A DNA stretch of 64,000 nt, taken from the NCBI GenBank assembly GCA_963711495.1, contig CAVQEK010000004.1, forward strand, positions 1,860,001 through 1,924,000, in the 5' to 3' direction. The translations under genes were made by a program, and so were the position numbers. This DNA comes from CAVQEK01 sp963711495 (GTDB lineage Bacteria > Bacteroidota > Bacteroidia > Cytophagales > Cyclobacteriaceae). This document shows, one piece after another, positions 1 through 10,504 of the stretch; position 1 is the stretch's first letter; every line of letters begins with the position of its first letter. The notes under the pieces were generated by a model. It saw nothing but the letters and a program-made list of their open reading frames with translations, was not told the DNA's origin and did not search any database.

Positions 1-334
1 ACAAAGTATATAATTCCTAAATACACCAAAACTACCAAATAATATTCGACGAATATTGGAGTTCTGATAAACGCATCAATAAAGCAATAGTGAACGGTAG
101 AATTGACAAACATTAAATAGTTATTTGACAGAAGAGCAGAAAAGAATTTCAACACTGTTAATCTGAACCGCTCATATTCATTTTTTTAGCTCATCTAATT
201 TTTCATTTTTTATTTCTTAGTGTGAATTGAAACATGTTGTAAAACATGTATTGATATGTTTTAATACCCTAGGATGCCATATGGTTCAGTCGGGTATTTA
301 ATTAATTACATACTTAAACCAAAATGTAAATGTT
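1..334. other. AT-rich upstream region of susC
   Basis: No credible gene is seen here. It is the leader of the susC/susD operon. A cluster of related short repeats lies at 230-260: AAACATGT occurs at 230-237 and 242-249, and ATGTTT at 255-260 is inverted relative to them, so this could be a regulator site. I see no anti-sigma factor, ECF sigma or hybrid two-component gene on this side of the window, and no clean TTTG/TAnnTTTG promoter. Confidence 0.4.
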
Positions 335-3300
335 ATGAGCAAAGTTTTACTCTTTTCAGCTTGCATATTGCTCACATGGAGTAGTGTGCTCGCTCAACAA
401 CGCACCGTGAGCGGTAAAGTCACCAGTGCTGAAGACGGATCTGTATTGCCTGGAGTAAATGTGGTAATACAGGGCACCCAAGAAGGCACGGTTACCGACA
501 TGAATGGCGATTACAAGATCAGCGTGCCGGATAATACGGTGCTGAAATTTTCCTACATCGGTTATCTCAATCAGGAGATTGAGGTCGGCAACCAGTCAGT
601 GATTAATGTTAAATTGGCTCCCGACGTCACCCAGTTAAACGAGATCGTGGTAACTGCACTTGGTATTTCCAAGGAAGAGGAAAAGATTGGTTACGCTATC
701 ACCAAAGTAGATGGTGAGAAAATGACGCAAGCCAGGGAAACCAATGTGGCTTATTCGCTGGAAGGCCGGGTGGCTGGTTTGAATATCAGTGGTACCAATG
801 GAGGTCCCGGATCTTCTGCCCGGATCTTGTTGAGGGGTATGGCCAGTTTTAATGCCAATTCACCCCTCTTTGTAATCAATGGTGTTCCGATCGATAACAC
901 AAAACGAGGTAACGCCGGTGAATGGGGTGGAGCTGATCAGGGCGATGGAATTTCCAATCTTAATCCGGATGATATTGCCAGTATGACCGTGCTGAAGGGT
1001 GCTTCGGCTTCTGCATTATATGGCGCCAGGGCAGCTAATGGTGTTATCCTTATTACCACCAAAAGTGGTAAAAAGGGAGGCTTGGCAGTCGAGTACAATA
1101 TGAACTATAGCGTCGATAAAGCCAAAAATGATACAGACTATCAATATGAGTACGGACAAGGACAACATGGCATTCGACCACAAACCGTATCGGATGCCTT
1201 AGGTGCCGGAGACTATAGTTGGGGAGAAAAACTGGATGGCGCACAAACAATTCAGATGGATGGTAAAATGTATCCCTATTCGGCAGTAAAAGATAATATT
1301 GCGACCTTCTACAGGACCGGGCCTACCATAACAAATACGATTTCGGCTTCCGGTGGTGGTGATAACGGGACTTTCCGACTGTCGCTCTCCAATATGGACA
1401 ATCAGTCGATCCTGAGAAATAGTGGCATTAACAGAAATACCATAAACTTAAATATACATCAAGGGATTTCAAGTAAACTGTCGGTGGATGTCACAGCCAA
1501 CTATATAGATGAGAATTCTAAAAACCGTCCTTTTTTAAGTGACGCTCCAATGAATGCCAATAACATAAATTATCTGGCAACGAACATTAGCCAGACCGTA
1601 CTTTACCCCGGGTATGACGCAAATAATAATGGCGCTGAGATGACCTGGAGTGATGACATTTACTATACCAATCCATGGTTCGTTGTCAATCAATTTGTAA
1701 ATAATGTTGGTAGAAAGCGTTTAATATCAGCCATATCCGCTCGATATGATTTTACCGATTGGCTGTATTTGCAGGGCCGGATAGGCTATGACTTATTGAA
1801 TGATAGATATTTTCATGTAACGCCGTGGGGGACAGCCTATTCAAGTGACAGACATGGGGGCCTAGATAATCTATCCCGATCGCAAACATCAGAATTGAAT
1901 ACAGACGTGTTGTTGGGTGTCAAAAGAAATATCACAAAAGATATCAGCGCTGATATATCGCTGGGTGCCAACTTACGCAAAAACTATTATGAAACTGTTG
2001 GTATTAGTGGTAGTCCGTTTGTATTGCCTTACTTTTATAGTTTTAACAATGTAGTGTCTTATGGCAGATCTTATGATATCACAAAGAAAGAAGCACAATC
2101 GGCTTATTATACGGCAGATTTTGCTTACAAAAATATCCTCACTTTGACTACCACTGGTCGGTATGATACTTATTCGACCTTGCCGAGTGATAACAGAAGT
2201 ATCTTTACACCTTCAGTAGCGGGTAGTTTTGTGTTTTCTGAGTTAGTCAATATGCCAAGTTTAAGTTATGGTAAGTTGCGGGCTTCCTATGCACAGACCA
2301 GTGGTGAACCCGGCGATGCCTATATCACTTCGTCATACTATAGTGTAGGCTCAACGATCAATGGGACTACCACCGGAAGTTTCGGTAGTGCTTTGCCCAA
2401 TTTGTTTCTGAAACCCTTCACCTTGTCGGAAATTGAATTTGGTACAGAACTTAAGTTTTTTGAAGATCGCCTGGGATTTGACATCGCTTATTTCCATAGG
2501 TTGACGCATAATGAGATCATCAGTGGTAGTCTTTCTCCAACGACAGGATATTCAAGTCAGTATATCGCCACCGGTTCCACTCAAAACAATGGCCTGGAAC
2601 TGTTAGTGACCGGTACGCCAGTGAATTCAACTAATTTTCAGTGGAATATTTCCTATAACATGACCGCCTTGAAAAATAAGATTGTGGACATTTATGGTCC
2701 GAACAGCACCAATACCACGCTTAATTTAGGTACATATCGTCCCTTAAATGGTAATACTGCATTGGTTAAAGGAATGCCCGGTCCACAGGTGATGGCTTAT
2801 GATTATGTTCGTGATGACAATGGTAATATTGTGATTGACGGTAGTGGTATACCCGAAAAAGGGGCGCTTACTCCGATGGGAAGTGTATTGCCCAATCTTT
2901 TCGGTGGACTGAACAATGAATTGAATTATAAATCATTCAATTTGTCTTTCCTGATCGACTTCAAATCTGGCAACAAGATATTGTCAGCTACCAGTTACTA
3001 TACGGTATACCGGGGATTGAACAAAATGACACTGGAAGGCCGGGAAGGCGGTGTAGTGGCTAATGGAGTATTGGAAAATGGATCGCCAAATACCACCAAT
3101 GTTGAGGCCCAAACCTATTATCAGGAAACCATTAAAAGGATATCTGCAATCAACGTTTTAGATGGAAGTTTCATCAAGTTGCGTCAGATTACCCTGGGAT
3201 ACACCATTCCGGAAAGTGTGTTTGGAAATCTTCCAATCCAGAATATCACGATCAGTCTCGTTGGACGCAATTTGTTGACACTTATGAAAAACTCGGAAAA

Positions 3301-3415
3301 TATAGATCCGGAAGCAGGATTTTCTTCATTGATTGGTTATGCAGGAATTGAAGGAAACGGTTTGCCGGCTACCCGTACTTACGGGTTTAATATCAACTTC
3401 AAATTCAAAAAATAA
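335..3415 (+). CDS. SusC/RagA-family TonB-linked outer-membrane transporter
   Basis: This is a 1026-residue TonB-dependent transporter that should import oligosaccharides or other large nutrients across the outer membrane. A signal peptide (about residues 1-20, cleavage near LAQQ) is followed by a carboxypeptidase-D regulatory-like domain (about 23-105, with SVLPGVNV and SYIGY signatures). The plug domain (about 115-240, with RGMASFNANSPLFVINGVPID and LKGASASALYGARAANGVI) and a long beta-barrel come next, ending in an aromatic-rich strand (YGFNINFKFKK). Length and order are standard for SusC. It lies 5 bp before the susD gene and must be co-transcribed with it. The substrate is not readable from the sequence; neighbouring genes suggest glycoprotein glycans or uronate-containing polysaccharide. 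Confidence 0.95.
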   Translation: MSKVLLFSACILLTWSSVLAQQRTVSGKVTSAEDGSVLPGVNVVIQGTQEGTVTDMNGDYKISVPDNTVLKFSYIGYLNQEIEVGNQSVINVKLAPDVTQLNEIVVTALGISKEEEKIGYAITKVDGEKMTQARETNVAYSLEGRVAGLNISGTNGGPGSSARILLRGMASFNANSPLFVINGVPIDNTKRGNAGEWGGADQGDGISNLNPDDIASMTVLKGASASALYGARAANGVILITTKSGKKGGLAVEYNMNYSVDKAKNDTDYQYEYGQGQHGIRPQTVSDALGAGDYSWGEKLDGAQTIQMDGKMYPYSAVKDNIATFYRTGPTITNTISASGGGDNGTFRLSLSNMDNQSILRNSGINRNTINLNIHQGISSKLSVDVTANYIDENSKNRPFLSDAPMNANNINYLATNISQTVLYPGYDANNNGAEMTWSDDIYYTNPWFVVNQFVNNVGRKRLISAISARYDFTDWLYLQGRIGYDLLNDRYFHVTPWGTAYSSDRHGGLDNLSRSQTSELNTDVLLGVKRNITKDISADISLGANLRKNYYETVGISGSPFVLPYFYSFNNVVSYGRSYDITKKEAQSAYYTADFAYKNILTLTTTGRYDTYSTLPSDNRSIFTPSVAGSFVFSELVNMPSLSYGKLRASYAQTSGEPGDAYITSSYYSVGSTINGTTTGSFGSALPNLFLKPFTLSEIEFGTELKFFEDRLGFDIAYFHRLTHNEIISGSLSPTTGYSSQYIATGSTQNNGLELLVTGTPVNSTNFQWNISYNMTALKNKIVDIYGPNSTNTTLNLGTYRPLNGNTALVKGMPGPQVMAYDYVRDDNGNIVIDGSGIPEKGALTPMGSVLPNLFGGLNNELNYKSFNLSFLIDFKSGNKILSATSYYTVYRGLNKMTLEGREGGVVANGVLENGSPNTTNVEAQTYYQETIKRISAINVLDGSFIKLRQITLGYTIPESVFGNLPIQNITISLVGRNLLTLMKNSENIDPEAGFSSLIGYAGIEGNGLPATRTYGFNINFKFKK

Positions 3416-3420
3416 GGACC

Positions 3421-5019
3421 ATGAAAAAGGTATTTAAATATATAGGAATTATAATAATACTCTTACAATTGAGTTGTACGAAAGAGTTTGATGACATCAA
3501 TACAGACCCCACTCAGACCAGTGCTGATGTTTTTGACCCCAATTATCTGTTGTCGGAAGCCCAGTTTGAATATTCCAATACAGGGTATTCACAACTGTTG
3601 TTTCAAAGCATGTGGCCGCAGGTCTTTGCTTCCACTTTTGGTTATTACAGCAATGGGGACAAATATGTTGGTTCAAGCAGCCTTATTACCTATCAGGACA
3701 ATATTTTCAATCAGGATTACCGGGCGGCCAGTCTGGTGTATGAAATGAAAAACCTGGCGACGGATGATGATACCAGGTCAAATCTGTATAACATTGCCAT
3801 CATCATGAAGGTGTTGATTCTGGATCATGTAACGGATTGTTATGGAGATATTCCGTATTCAGAAGCACTGCGCGCAAAAGAGGGCATTGATCAACCGGTA
3901 TATGATACCCAGCAGGATATTTATACTTCTATGTTGAGCGAATTGGAAACGGCAGTGGGAAATTTGGATGCATCAAAGCAAGGTCCTACGGCGGATTTGT
4001 TCTTTAATGGTGATATATCTAAATGGAAGAAATTTGGTTATTCCCTGATGTTGAGGTTGGCGATGAGGCTCACTAAAGTGGATGCTTCTAAGGCTCAGTC
4101 CTATGCTGAGAAAGCGGCTACAGGAGGTACAATGGCCAGCATCGATGATAATGCCATCGTATACACTGACAATAGTACGGGCCACGGTAACAATACGACT
4201 GGTGCTTTAAGGACTGCGGATGATTATCGGGAGTTACGCTGGAGCAAAACTTTCATTGACTACCTCAAATCTACTAACGACCCCAGATTGGGTGTAATTG
4301 CGGAAGTTCCCCAGGATGGTTTGTTAAACAACCAGAATCAGGATCTGCCAGGTGATTCAGACCCTGCGATTCAAATTGGTTTGCCAAATGGTTATGATTT
4401 GAATGGTGGTGCAACGGACATCAGAGATTATGCCGGCTATCCGGGCCCTACCGGCAGTGGTGATGATCTTGCCCCATTGGGCAAATATTCTCGTCCTACC
4501 ACAGCGCTTTACTTAGATAGAAGTGGTCCCAATTTCGTTTTGACTTATGGGGAAAGTGAGTTGCTGTTGGCTGAAGCCAAAACACGGGGCTGGAGTGTCG
4601 GAGGTACCACTGCCAGTCAGCATTATGCCAATGGTGTGAAAGCTTCTATGGAGTCACTGGCGCAATTTAATGCTGTTGGTGCAATGGATGCATCTGCTGT
4701 TGATGATTATGTTACTGCTCATCCCCTGGATGTATCAACCACCGATAGTGCTCTCAAAATGATCAATGAGCAATATTGGGTGACCACCGGAACACTTTTC
4801 AACTTCATAGAAACATGGGTCAACTGGAAAAGATCAGGATATCCTGTACTGACACCAGTAAGTTATCCCAGTCAATTTACGGATGGTACAATTCCAAGGA
4901 GAATACCTTATCAATCATCAGAAGATTCGAATAACCCGGATAATTATTCCTCTGCGGTAGGCCGTCTTGGTAATGGAGATACATTTACCTCCAGAACATG
5001 GTGGGATGTTTCCAACTAA
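3421..5019 (+). CDS. SusD/RagB-family nutrient-binding lipoprotein
   Basis: This 532-residue surface lipoprotein forms the lid of the SusC transporter and binds the glycan. The lipobox LQLSC places the lipidated cysteine at residue 19, followed by KEFDDINTDPTQ, a start typical of the SusD-like_2 group. TPR-like helices carry the usual YGESELLLAEAKTRGW segment late in the protein. It starts 5 bp after susC, so the two are translated from one message. Length is normal for the family. A strong hairpin terminator follows at 5047-5076, so the transcript probably ends after this gene and does not run into the convergent oxidoreductase gene. Confidence 0.95.
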   Translation: MKKVFKYIGIIIILLQLSCTKEFDDINTDPTQTSADVFDPNYLLSEAQFEYSNTGYSQLLFQSMWPQVFASTFGYYSNGDKYVGSSSLITYQDNIFNQDYRAASLVYEMKNLATDDDTRSNLYNIAIIMKVLILDHVTDCYGDIPYSEALRAKEGIDQPVYDTQQDIYTSMLSELETAVGNLDASKQGPTADLFFNGDISKWKKFGYSLMLRLAMRLTKVDASKAQSYAEKAATGGTMASIDDNAIVYTDNSTGHGNNTTGALRTADDYRELRWSKTFIDYLKSTNDPRLGVIAEVPQDGLLNNQNQDLPGDSDPAIQIGLPNGYDLNGGATDIRDYAGYPGPTGSGDDLAPLGKYSRPTTALYLDRSGPNFVLTYGESELLLAEAKTRGWSVGGTTASQHYANGVKASMESLAQFNAVGAMDASAVDDYVTAHPLDVSTTDSALKMINEQYWVTTGTLFNFIETWVNWKRSGYPVLTPVSYPSQFTDGTIPRRIPYQSSEDSNNPDNYSSAVGRLGNGDTFTSRTWWDVSN

Positions 5020-5046
5020 GTAAATAAATAATTAGGAATAAATTGT

Positions 5047-5076
5047 AAAAAGGCAGGCGAAAGCTTGCCTTTTTTT
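5047..5076 (+). terminator. Rho-independent terminator after susCD
   Basis: AAAAAGGCAGGC and GCTTGCCTTTTT pair (one G-T) around a short GAAA loop and are followed by a run of T. The A-run on the left arm means it can also work for the convergent gene ending at 5075, so it is probably bidirectional. Confidence 0.85.
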
Positions 5077-6994
5077 ATGGAGTTTTGATATGGCCATCAA
5101 AATCCATTGGTTTTGAAAATGGTTCGAACAGATAATGGGTAATTACAGCAAATTGGCGCCTGGTTAAATGACTGTTTTTATCGTATTTTGATGCCAATTG
5201 CCATTTTTCCCAGGATTGTCGAACGATCGATCCCACATCATGATCATTCTTGTTTAATCCAGTATTCAGAATTAATTCATGCTGATTGATTAACGATTCG
5301 ATTGATTCAACAAATTGAAATAGTGTAACGGGCACATTGGTGTTAGTCAAATCGGGAAGATCAATGAAGTTACCGGTGATTTGCTCAATCCCAAAGCGAA
5401 GTGCCTCTTTGGTAAGTAAACTATCCGGATACAACCAGGTTTGGTTTGCCCATTTATAGGGTATTCCTGTACCTTTTAAAATGCCCGAAACACCAGCCTG
5501 CTGTAATATTTTAAAATCATGATCGGTTGGTTTCACATCGATAAAAGGCAACAACCAACAACCAGCATTCAGAAGATCAGTTTGAACAGTGCGGATATCA
5601 CAATGTCGAGGTTCAATTTCTTTTTTGAGACATTCAGCCGCCAAAGCTCCTGCCGCCTGACCCAATTGCATCACGACAGGCTGGAGCCTGGTGGCCCCAT
5701 TGGCAATATGACTGACAGAAATACTTTTTTCTGCCACAATCAACCCATTTATTTTTCGTGGCACCAGACAACCAATAGGGACTCCAAATGACGGTATTGG
5801 AGGAAAATGAACTTCCGGTGCGTTGGGATTCATATCGTGATGGTGGTCGATGGGATAATCGCCAACTGCAATGGCGGTTTTATACAAAGGTTGAGCGCTG
5901 TTGTCATAAGGTGAAATCATATCATTGATCGTGAAGCGGACCATACCTTGTAGCCGTGTGCTTTCACGATGATAGGGGATATACGGCAACAGGTCTTTGC
6001 TGTCAAATTCGTCATCCGCCAAACCAAGATTTTTGTATCGGAGTACGGTTTGGATATAATAAACAAAACCCAGGGTGTAATCTTTTGCTGACTGAATGGC
6101 CGTTTCACGTTGTTGCGGCGTCATTTCAATCAGATTGACATAATAATCATTGCCATGGTTGGGCCAGTTGATCATATACTTGTGATTCGGAAGCTGGCCA
6201 TAAGTGAGCATTTTAGCACATTCAATCAATTTGAAACTGTCCGATGTGCAGGCTTCCCGGCAACAACATTGGTAATCGCCCGGATCGTAATGATCTGGTT
6301 TTTGAATGGTTTTATCGGATCCAGGACCATAATCTTTCAGTATTGCTACATAAGTGAGATCCTGAATGGTATTTTTGCTGGATTCACCAGGGTAGCTTTC
6401 ACCATTTAATTCGTTATACTCCATTCCCACATTATAAGCACATCCGGCGTTGGCCAGCACATCACCCAATTCGGTGGCATCGATTGTAATCTTCGATTGA
6501 ATTTTTATGGTAGCATGATCTTCAAGATTTTCAAAATAAGCACCCGTGACGGTATTGTTTTTCTTGATCACACGCAGAAAACGGTAATGAAAAAAGAGAT
6601 TCAATTTTTTTTCCGACTTGGCCATATTCAACAAGATTTCAGCACCCACATGCGGTTCAAAAAGTGTATTGCTTACCCAGCCGGTGGAAACTTCCTCAGG
6701 CCCTCCATAATGGGCGTACAGTTTGCTTCTGAATTCTCCCCAAAGTCCGGATGGAAGGTTGTGATCACCATCAATGGCAGAAACACCGGCGGAAGTAAGC
6801 ATTCCTCCAAGCCAATCGGTTTCTTCGGTGATGATGGTATTCACCCCCATTCTTGATGCCTGGATTCCTGCCATCGTTCCGGAAGCGCCGCCACCGATCA
6901 CCAATAGATCAGTATTCAGGACCATGATGTTGTTCTGACAAGCGTTGAAGGATAGCAGGGAAATCAAAAGAATTACCGTATAATATATTTTCAT
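5075..6994 (-). CDS. FAD-dependent oxidoreductase lipoprotein (FAD_oxidored family)
   Basis: This flavoprotein of about 639 residues has a lipoprotein signal (LLSFNAC, Cys19) and an immediate N-terminal dinucleotide fold, DLLVIGGGASGTMAGIQA, with GGGASG at residues 34-39. Later LVPRKINGLIVAEKSISVSH and the QLGQAAGALAA segment are typical of the FAD_oxidored (PF12831) group found in polysaccharide loci of Bacteroidota and Planctomycetota. I chose the ATG at 6994 because it gives the signal peptide; an in-frame ATG at 7045 adds 17 polar residues. The substrate of this group is mostly unknown; oxidation of a sugar or a sugar-linked group is inferred. It is separated from the FG-GAP gene upstream by about 150 bp. 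Confidence 0.85.
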   Translation of the reverse strand: MKIYYTVILLISLLSFNACQNNIMVLNTDLLVIGGGASGTMAGIQASRMGVNTIITEETDWLGGMLTSAGVSAIDGDHNLPSGLWGEFRSKLYAHYGGPEEVSTGWVSNTLFEPHVGAEILLNMAKSEKKLNLFFHYRFLRVIKKNNTVTGAYFENLEDHATIKIQSKITIDATELGDVLANAGCAYNVGMEYNELNGESYPGESSKNTIQDLTYVAILKDYGPGSDKTIQKPDHYDPGDYQCCCREACTSDSFKLIECAKMLTYGQLPNHKYMINWPNHGNDYYVNLIEMTPQQRETAIQSAKDYTLGFVYYIQTVLRYKNLGLADDEFDSKDLLPYIPYHRESTRLQGMVRFTINDMISPYDNSAQPLYKTAIAVGDYPIDHHHDMNPNAPEVHFPPIPSFGVPIGCLVPRKINGLIVAEKSISVSHIANGATRLQPVVMQLGQAAGALAAECLKKEIEPRHCDIRTVQTDLLNAGCWLLPFIDVKPTDHDFKILQQAGVSGILKGTGIPYKWANQTWLYPDSLLTKEALRFGIEQITGNFIDLPDLTNTNVPVTLFQFVESIESLINQHELILNTGLNKNDHDVGSIVRQSWEKWQLASKYDKNSHLTRRQFAVITHYLFEPFSKPMDFDGHIKTP

Positions 6995-7147
6995 AGTGAT
7001 ATAGTAATTGTCGAAACAATAAAGAATGGACCAGCGTTGCACCACAATATTGTGGTTTGAAAAACAAAGTAATTCGATTGAATGAGCTTTGGACCGCGAT
7101 ATAAATCTAAGCGTGCAAGTTGGCTTTTATCTCCTCAAATCTATATT

Positions 7148-10100
7148 TTACCTCGGTTTGTTCAACTTGTAGGATTCGATATCCAGATTATTGACACCAA
7201 CCAAAATGTAAGTATCTCCCCCAACCACCAAACTTTTCAATGATCGAACATCGCCTTTGAATTTGAAACCGGATTGGATTTGTGGAATATATTTAAAATG
7301 GCCCTTGCCATCACCTTCATACAACTGACCGAAATTGGCATCAATCACTCCGATTCTGACCCTAGCAGCGCTTTGATTACCAGCCAGTATAAAATCGAGG
7401 TTCCCATCATCATTATAATCCAGGGTAGTGATGGCATACACTGGTGCGAATTGTGCCTGAATGGGTAATTCATGGGGTATAAACTGATCACCTTTATTTT
7501 CCAGATATATTGTTTTCAAGGTTTCCGCTTTCAATACCGTCGCATCTTTCAATTCATCAGGTGAAAAAATATCACTGAGTTGGGCGTTGGCATAGGAAGC
7601 ATAAGTGGTGAATTTTTTATTTAATGGATAGATCTGATTGATCAGTTCATCACGACTTGCCATAGGGTAAGCTTTGCCATCGATATAGGAAGTAAATATT
7701 GGATCGATGGTGCCGTTGTGGTCGAAATCCTTGTATACAAGTTCCAGCGGTTCATTTTGATTCACCTTCATCTGTGAATTCAACCCGAAATTGCCAATGA
7801 TGAAATCGTCATCTCCATCATGGTCGAAATCACAGGCGATGATTTTACTCCAGAGTCCTGTAATTGGCGTTTTGAAGTAATGGTCGGTGGCACTTTTAAA
7901 TATTCCTCCGGTTTGATTCACAAAAACCTGAATCGGCATAAATTCACCAACAACCACTAAATCCGGTAAATTATCATGATTGACATCCGTCCAGGTGGCA
8001 TCAGTGATCATGCCGGCTTGCTCCAGGTCCGGTAATGATGTAGCGATGATGTTTGTGAAATGTCCTGAACCGTCATTTTGAAGCAGATAACTTTTTGGAG
8101 GTACCGGATATTGACCGGGAGTTACCCGGCTTCCAACAAAAAGGTCGATATCACCATCACCATCGAAATCTGCAGCTTTGACACACGATTTGCTCTCCAG
8201 CATTGGGGGCAAAGCTTTTTCGGCCAAAGAAAAACTCCCAAAACCATTGTTGATATATAGCCGGTCCTGGAGTAAAAGATCGTGGGGTTGGTAATCTTCG
8301 TATCCTCCACTGGCAATGTACAAGTCTGCGTCACCATCACTATCGGCATCAAAAAATATAGCACCGGCATCGGTACGCAAAATATCATTTTGATCGAATG
8401 TTTGCCTGGAATCCACAAACAAGCCTTCCGATCTTTGCACAAATATTTTTCCACTGGTACCTTTTGCGCCGCCGACGAATACATCCAACTTTTTGTCTCC
8501 GTTGATATCGCCAACAGCCATGATTGGACCGCAATGCGTGAGCATATTCAAAAGTAGTGGTTGCCTTTTAAAATCGTTAAATCCATATTCCTCGTGTTGG
8601 AATTTAATCGGACTATCGACCCGGGAAAACAGGCTTTTTGGCGGATCAGGAGCTTTAAATTTGTTTTTGCTGTCTAGTTTTTCTTTCAACTCCAATTTTT
8701 GGTCCGGTGTAATATTCTTATACACATCAGTCTGTCCTTCCGGCCAGGTAACCATTATGGAATCGATGCTGGTAATATTCGCATCGATACCAAAATGTAT
8801 TTCATAGCTCATCGAAGATTGAAATCCGCGAAAGGGCATACATTCCTGAAACTGTTCATTGCCATCGGTATATACCCTGATTTCGCTACCCACGGCTTTG
8901 GTATTTTTGTTAATTCCTTGCAGCGAAATACTCAGATACTGGCTTTTTGGATTTTTTTCCATCGTCATATTCTGCAGAATAGACGCCTTATCATTGAGAT
9001 TATTTACCACAAGATCCAGGTCTCCGTCATTATCCAGATCAGAGAACCCTGCGCCATTGGAAAAAATCGGATCTTCAAAACCCCAGGATTTACTCACGTC
9101 ACTGAAGGTAAGGTCACCGTTATTGCGGAACATATAGTTGCGGACCGGAGTGGAAGTCATGGTATTTGCCAGTTCGAATGTATCGGGTTTCTCACGATTC
9201 ACGGCTTTCTGAAAATAATAATTGCCTTTACGCTTAAGAAAATCATGGTCCGTATAATCGCGATAGTATCCGTTGGTAACGAAAAGGTCTTTCCAGCCGT
9301 CATTATCAAAATCGGCAAATAGGGGTGCCCAGCTCCAGTCAGTATTCGAAACACCTGCCAACTGTCCGATTTCACTAAAGGTGCCGTTCCCATTGTTGAC
9401 CTGCAGCATATTACGCATATTTTGCAAATAAAATCCCTCTGCTATCATCTGAATAAATTGCTGATAGTTTTCCGGGATATACAATAGTTTGCGTCGCGCA
9501 TTATCCTCCGGTAACATGTCAAGGGTGAATATGTCCGGTCTGCCATCATTGTTGACATCGGCGATGTCGTCTCCCATAGAAAAATGGGAGATATGTTGTA
9601 AATAATCGGTGATTCTATCGGTGAAGGTGCCATCACCATTGTTGATATACAGGTAATCGGTTTCGATATAATCATTGGAGATATAAATGTCTGGCCATCC
9701 ATCAGCATTGATATCTGCTATGGCCACACCGAGTCCAAAACCGAGGGGATTACCTTTGATGCCCGCTTTTTCACTGATGTCGACAAAATGTCCGTTTTGG
9801 TTTTCATACAGTTTATCTCCAGCGTATGGATCTCTTATATTCCGGACTTGTCCAAATTCACTTTCGTTGATAACTTTGGTGTTGTGGTTCAACAGATACA
9901 TGTCGAGGTCACCATCTTTATCGAAATCAAAAAATGCTGCTTGTGTACTGAATGACGGATCATCAAGACCGTACTGTGCCGCCATTTCTTTGAAGGTCAG
10001 GTTTCCCTGGTTGATGAATAATTCATTGCGCCTTGAATCCGGATTGCCTTTCCCGGAGTAACAAACATAAATATCCAATAATCCATCACCGTTGACATCG

Positions 10101-10504
10101 GCCATTACAGTACCAGTTGTCCAACTATTGCCTTTACCGGCAGTGCCACTTTTTTTTGTGATATCTTCAAAATTCAAATCACCTTTATTGAGGTATAGCG
10201 CGTTTTGTTCCATATTCGCAGTAAAGTAGATATCGTCTAATCCATCATTATTGATATCTCCGATAGCCACACCGCCACCATTAAAAAAATATTCGTAGGT
10301 CAGAATATTGTGTTTTGCATCTTCTGTTAATTGATTTTTGAAATTAATGCCTGTTTTTTTTGATGGCTGGGACTCAAAACGTTTTTCTTCCGGCTGTTTG
10401 GGAGACGAGGCACTGGTGGTGAAAAACAATATGCCAAAGACAATGCAAATGCTCAATACGCCAGCAAATTTACTGACCGCTATATCGGTATGTGTTTTGA
10501 TCAT
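7148..10504 (-). CDS. Giant FG-GAP/VCBS repeat protein with UnbV (ASPIC) domain
   Basis: This 1118-residue exported protein has an N-terminal membrane or signal segment (about 12-32). It is built of many FG-GAP/VCBS repeats with calcium-loop motifs such as DINNDGLDDIYF, DVNGDGLLDIYV, DFDKDGDLDMYL and DLDNDGDLDLVV. Together they form beta-propellers like those of integrin alpha chains and human CRTAC1. An ASPIC/UnbV-type segment (IDSIMVTWPEGQTDVYKNI) lies just past the middle, followed by a second propeller. Such proteins are common near SusCD loci in marine and freshwater Bacteroidota, and are thought to bind surfaces or carbohydrate; no catalytic residues are recognised. It is transcribed away from the GH18 gene, sharing a 336-bp divergent promoter region. 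Confidence 0.9.
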   Translation of the reverse strand: MIKTHTDIAVSKFAGVLSICIVFGILFFTTSASSPKQPEEKRFESQPSKKTGINFKNQLTEDAKHNILTYEYFFNGGGVAIGDINNDGLDDIYFTANMEQNALYLNKGDLNFEDITKKSGTAGKGNSWTTGTVMADVNGDGLLDIYVCYSGKGNPDSRRNELFINQGNLTFKEMAAQYGLDDPSFSTQAAFFDFDKDGDLDMYLLNHNTKVINESEFGQVRNIRDPYAGDKLYENQNGHFVDISEKAGIKGNPLGFGLGVAIADINADGWPDIYISNDYIETDYLYINNGDGTFTDRITDYLQHISHFSMGDDIADVNNDGRPDIFTLDMLPEDNARRKLLYIPENYQQFIQMIAEGFYLQNMRNMLQVNNGNGTFSEIGQLAGVSNTDWSWAPLFADFDNDGWKDLFVTNGYYRDYTDHDFLKRKGNYYFQKAVNREKPDTFELANTMTSTPVRNYMFRNNGDLTFSDVSKSWGFEDPIFSNGAGFSDLDNDGDLDLVVNNLNDKASILQNMTMEKNPKSQYLSISLQGINKNTKAVGSEIRVYTDGNEQFQECMPFRGFQSSMSYEIHFGIDANITSIDSIMVTWPEGQTDVYKNITPDQKLELKEKLDSKNKFKAPDPPKSLFSRVDSPIKFQHEEYGFNDFKRQPLLLNMLTHCGPIMAVGDINGDKKLDVFVGGAKGTSGKIFVQRSEGLFVDSRQTFDQNDILRTDAGAIFFDADSDGDADLYIASGGYEDYQPHDLLLQDRLYINNGFGSFSLAEKALPPMLESKSCVKAADFDGDGDIDLFVGSRVTPGQYPVPPKSYLLQNDGSGHFTNIIATSLPDLEQAGMITDATWTDVNHDNLPDLVVVGEFMPIQVFVNQTGGIFKSATDHYFKTPITGLWSKIIACDFDHDGDDDFIIGNFGLNSQMKVNQNEPLELVYKDFDHNGTIDPIFTSYIDGKAYPMASRDELINQIYPLNKKFTTYASYANAQLSDIFSPDELKDATVLKAETLKTIYLENKGDQFIPHELPIQAQFAPVYAITTLDYNDDGNLDFILAGNQSAARVRIGVIDANFGQLYEGDGKGHFKYIPQIQSGFKFKGDVRSLKSLVVGGDTYILVGVNNLDIESYKLNKPR

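Noticed and set aside
8699..9322. Long open frame of about 207 codons on the plus strand, opposite the FG-GAP gene
   Set aside because: It is antisense to a strongly supported repeat protein; its predicted protein has no domain or signal and follows from the repeated Asp/Asn-rich codons on the other strand.
7148..10504. Internal direct DNA repeats in the FG-GAP gene as a mobile or CRISPR-like array
   Set aside because: The repeats are protein-level calcium-loop motifs of variable spacing with diverged DNA, as expected of propeller proteins.
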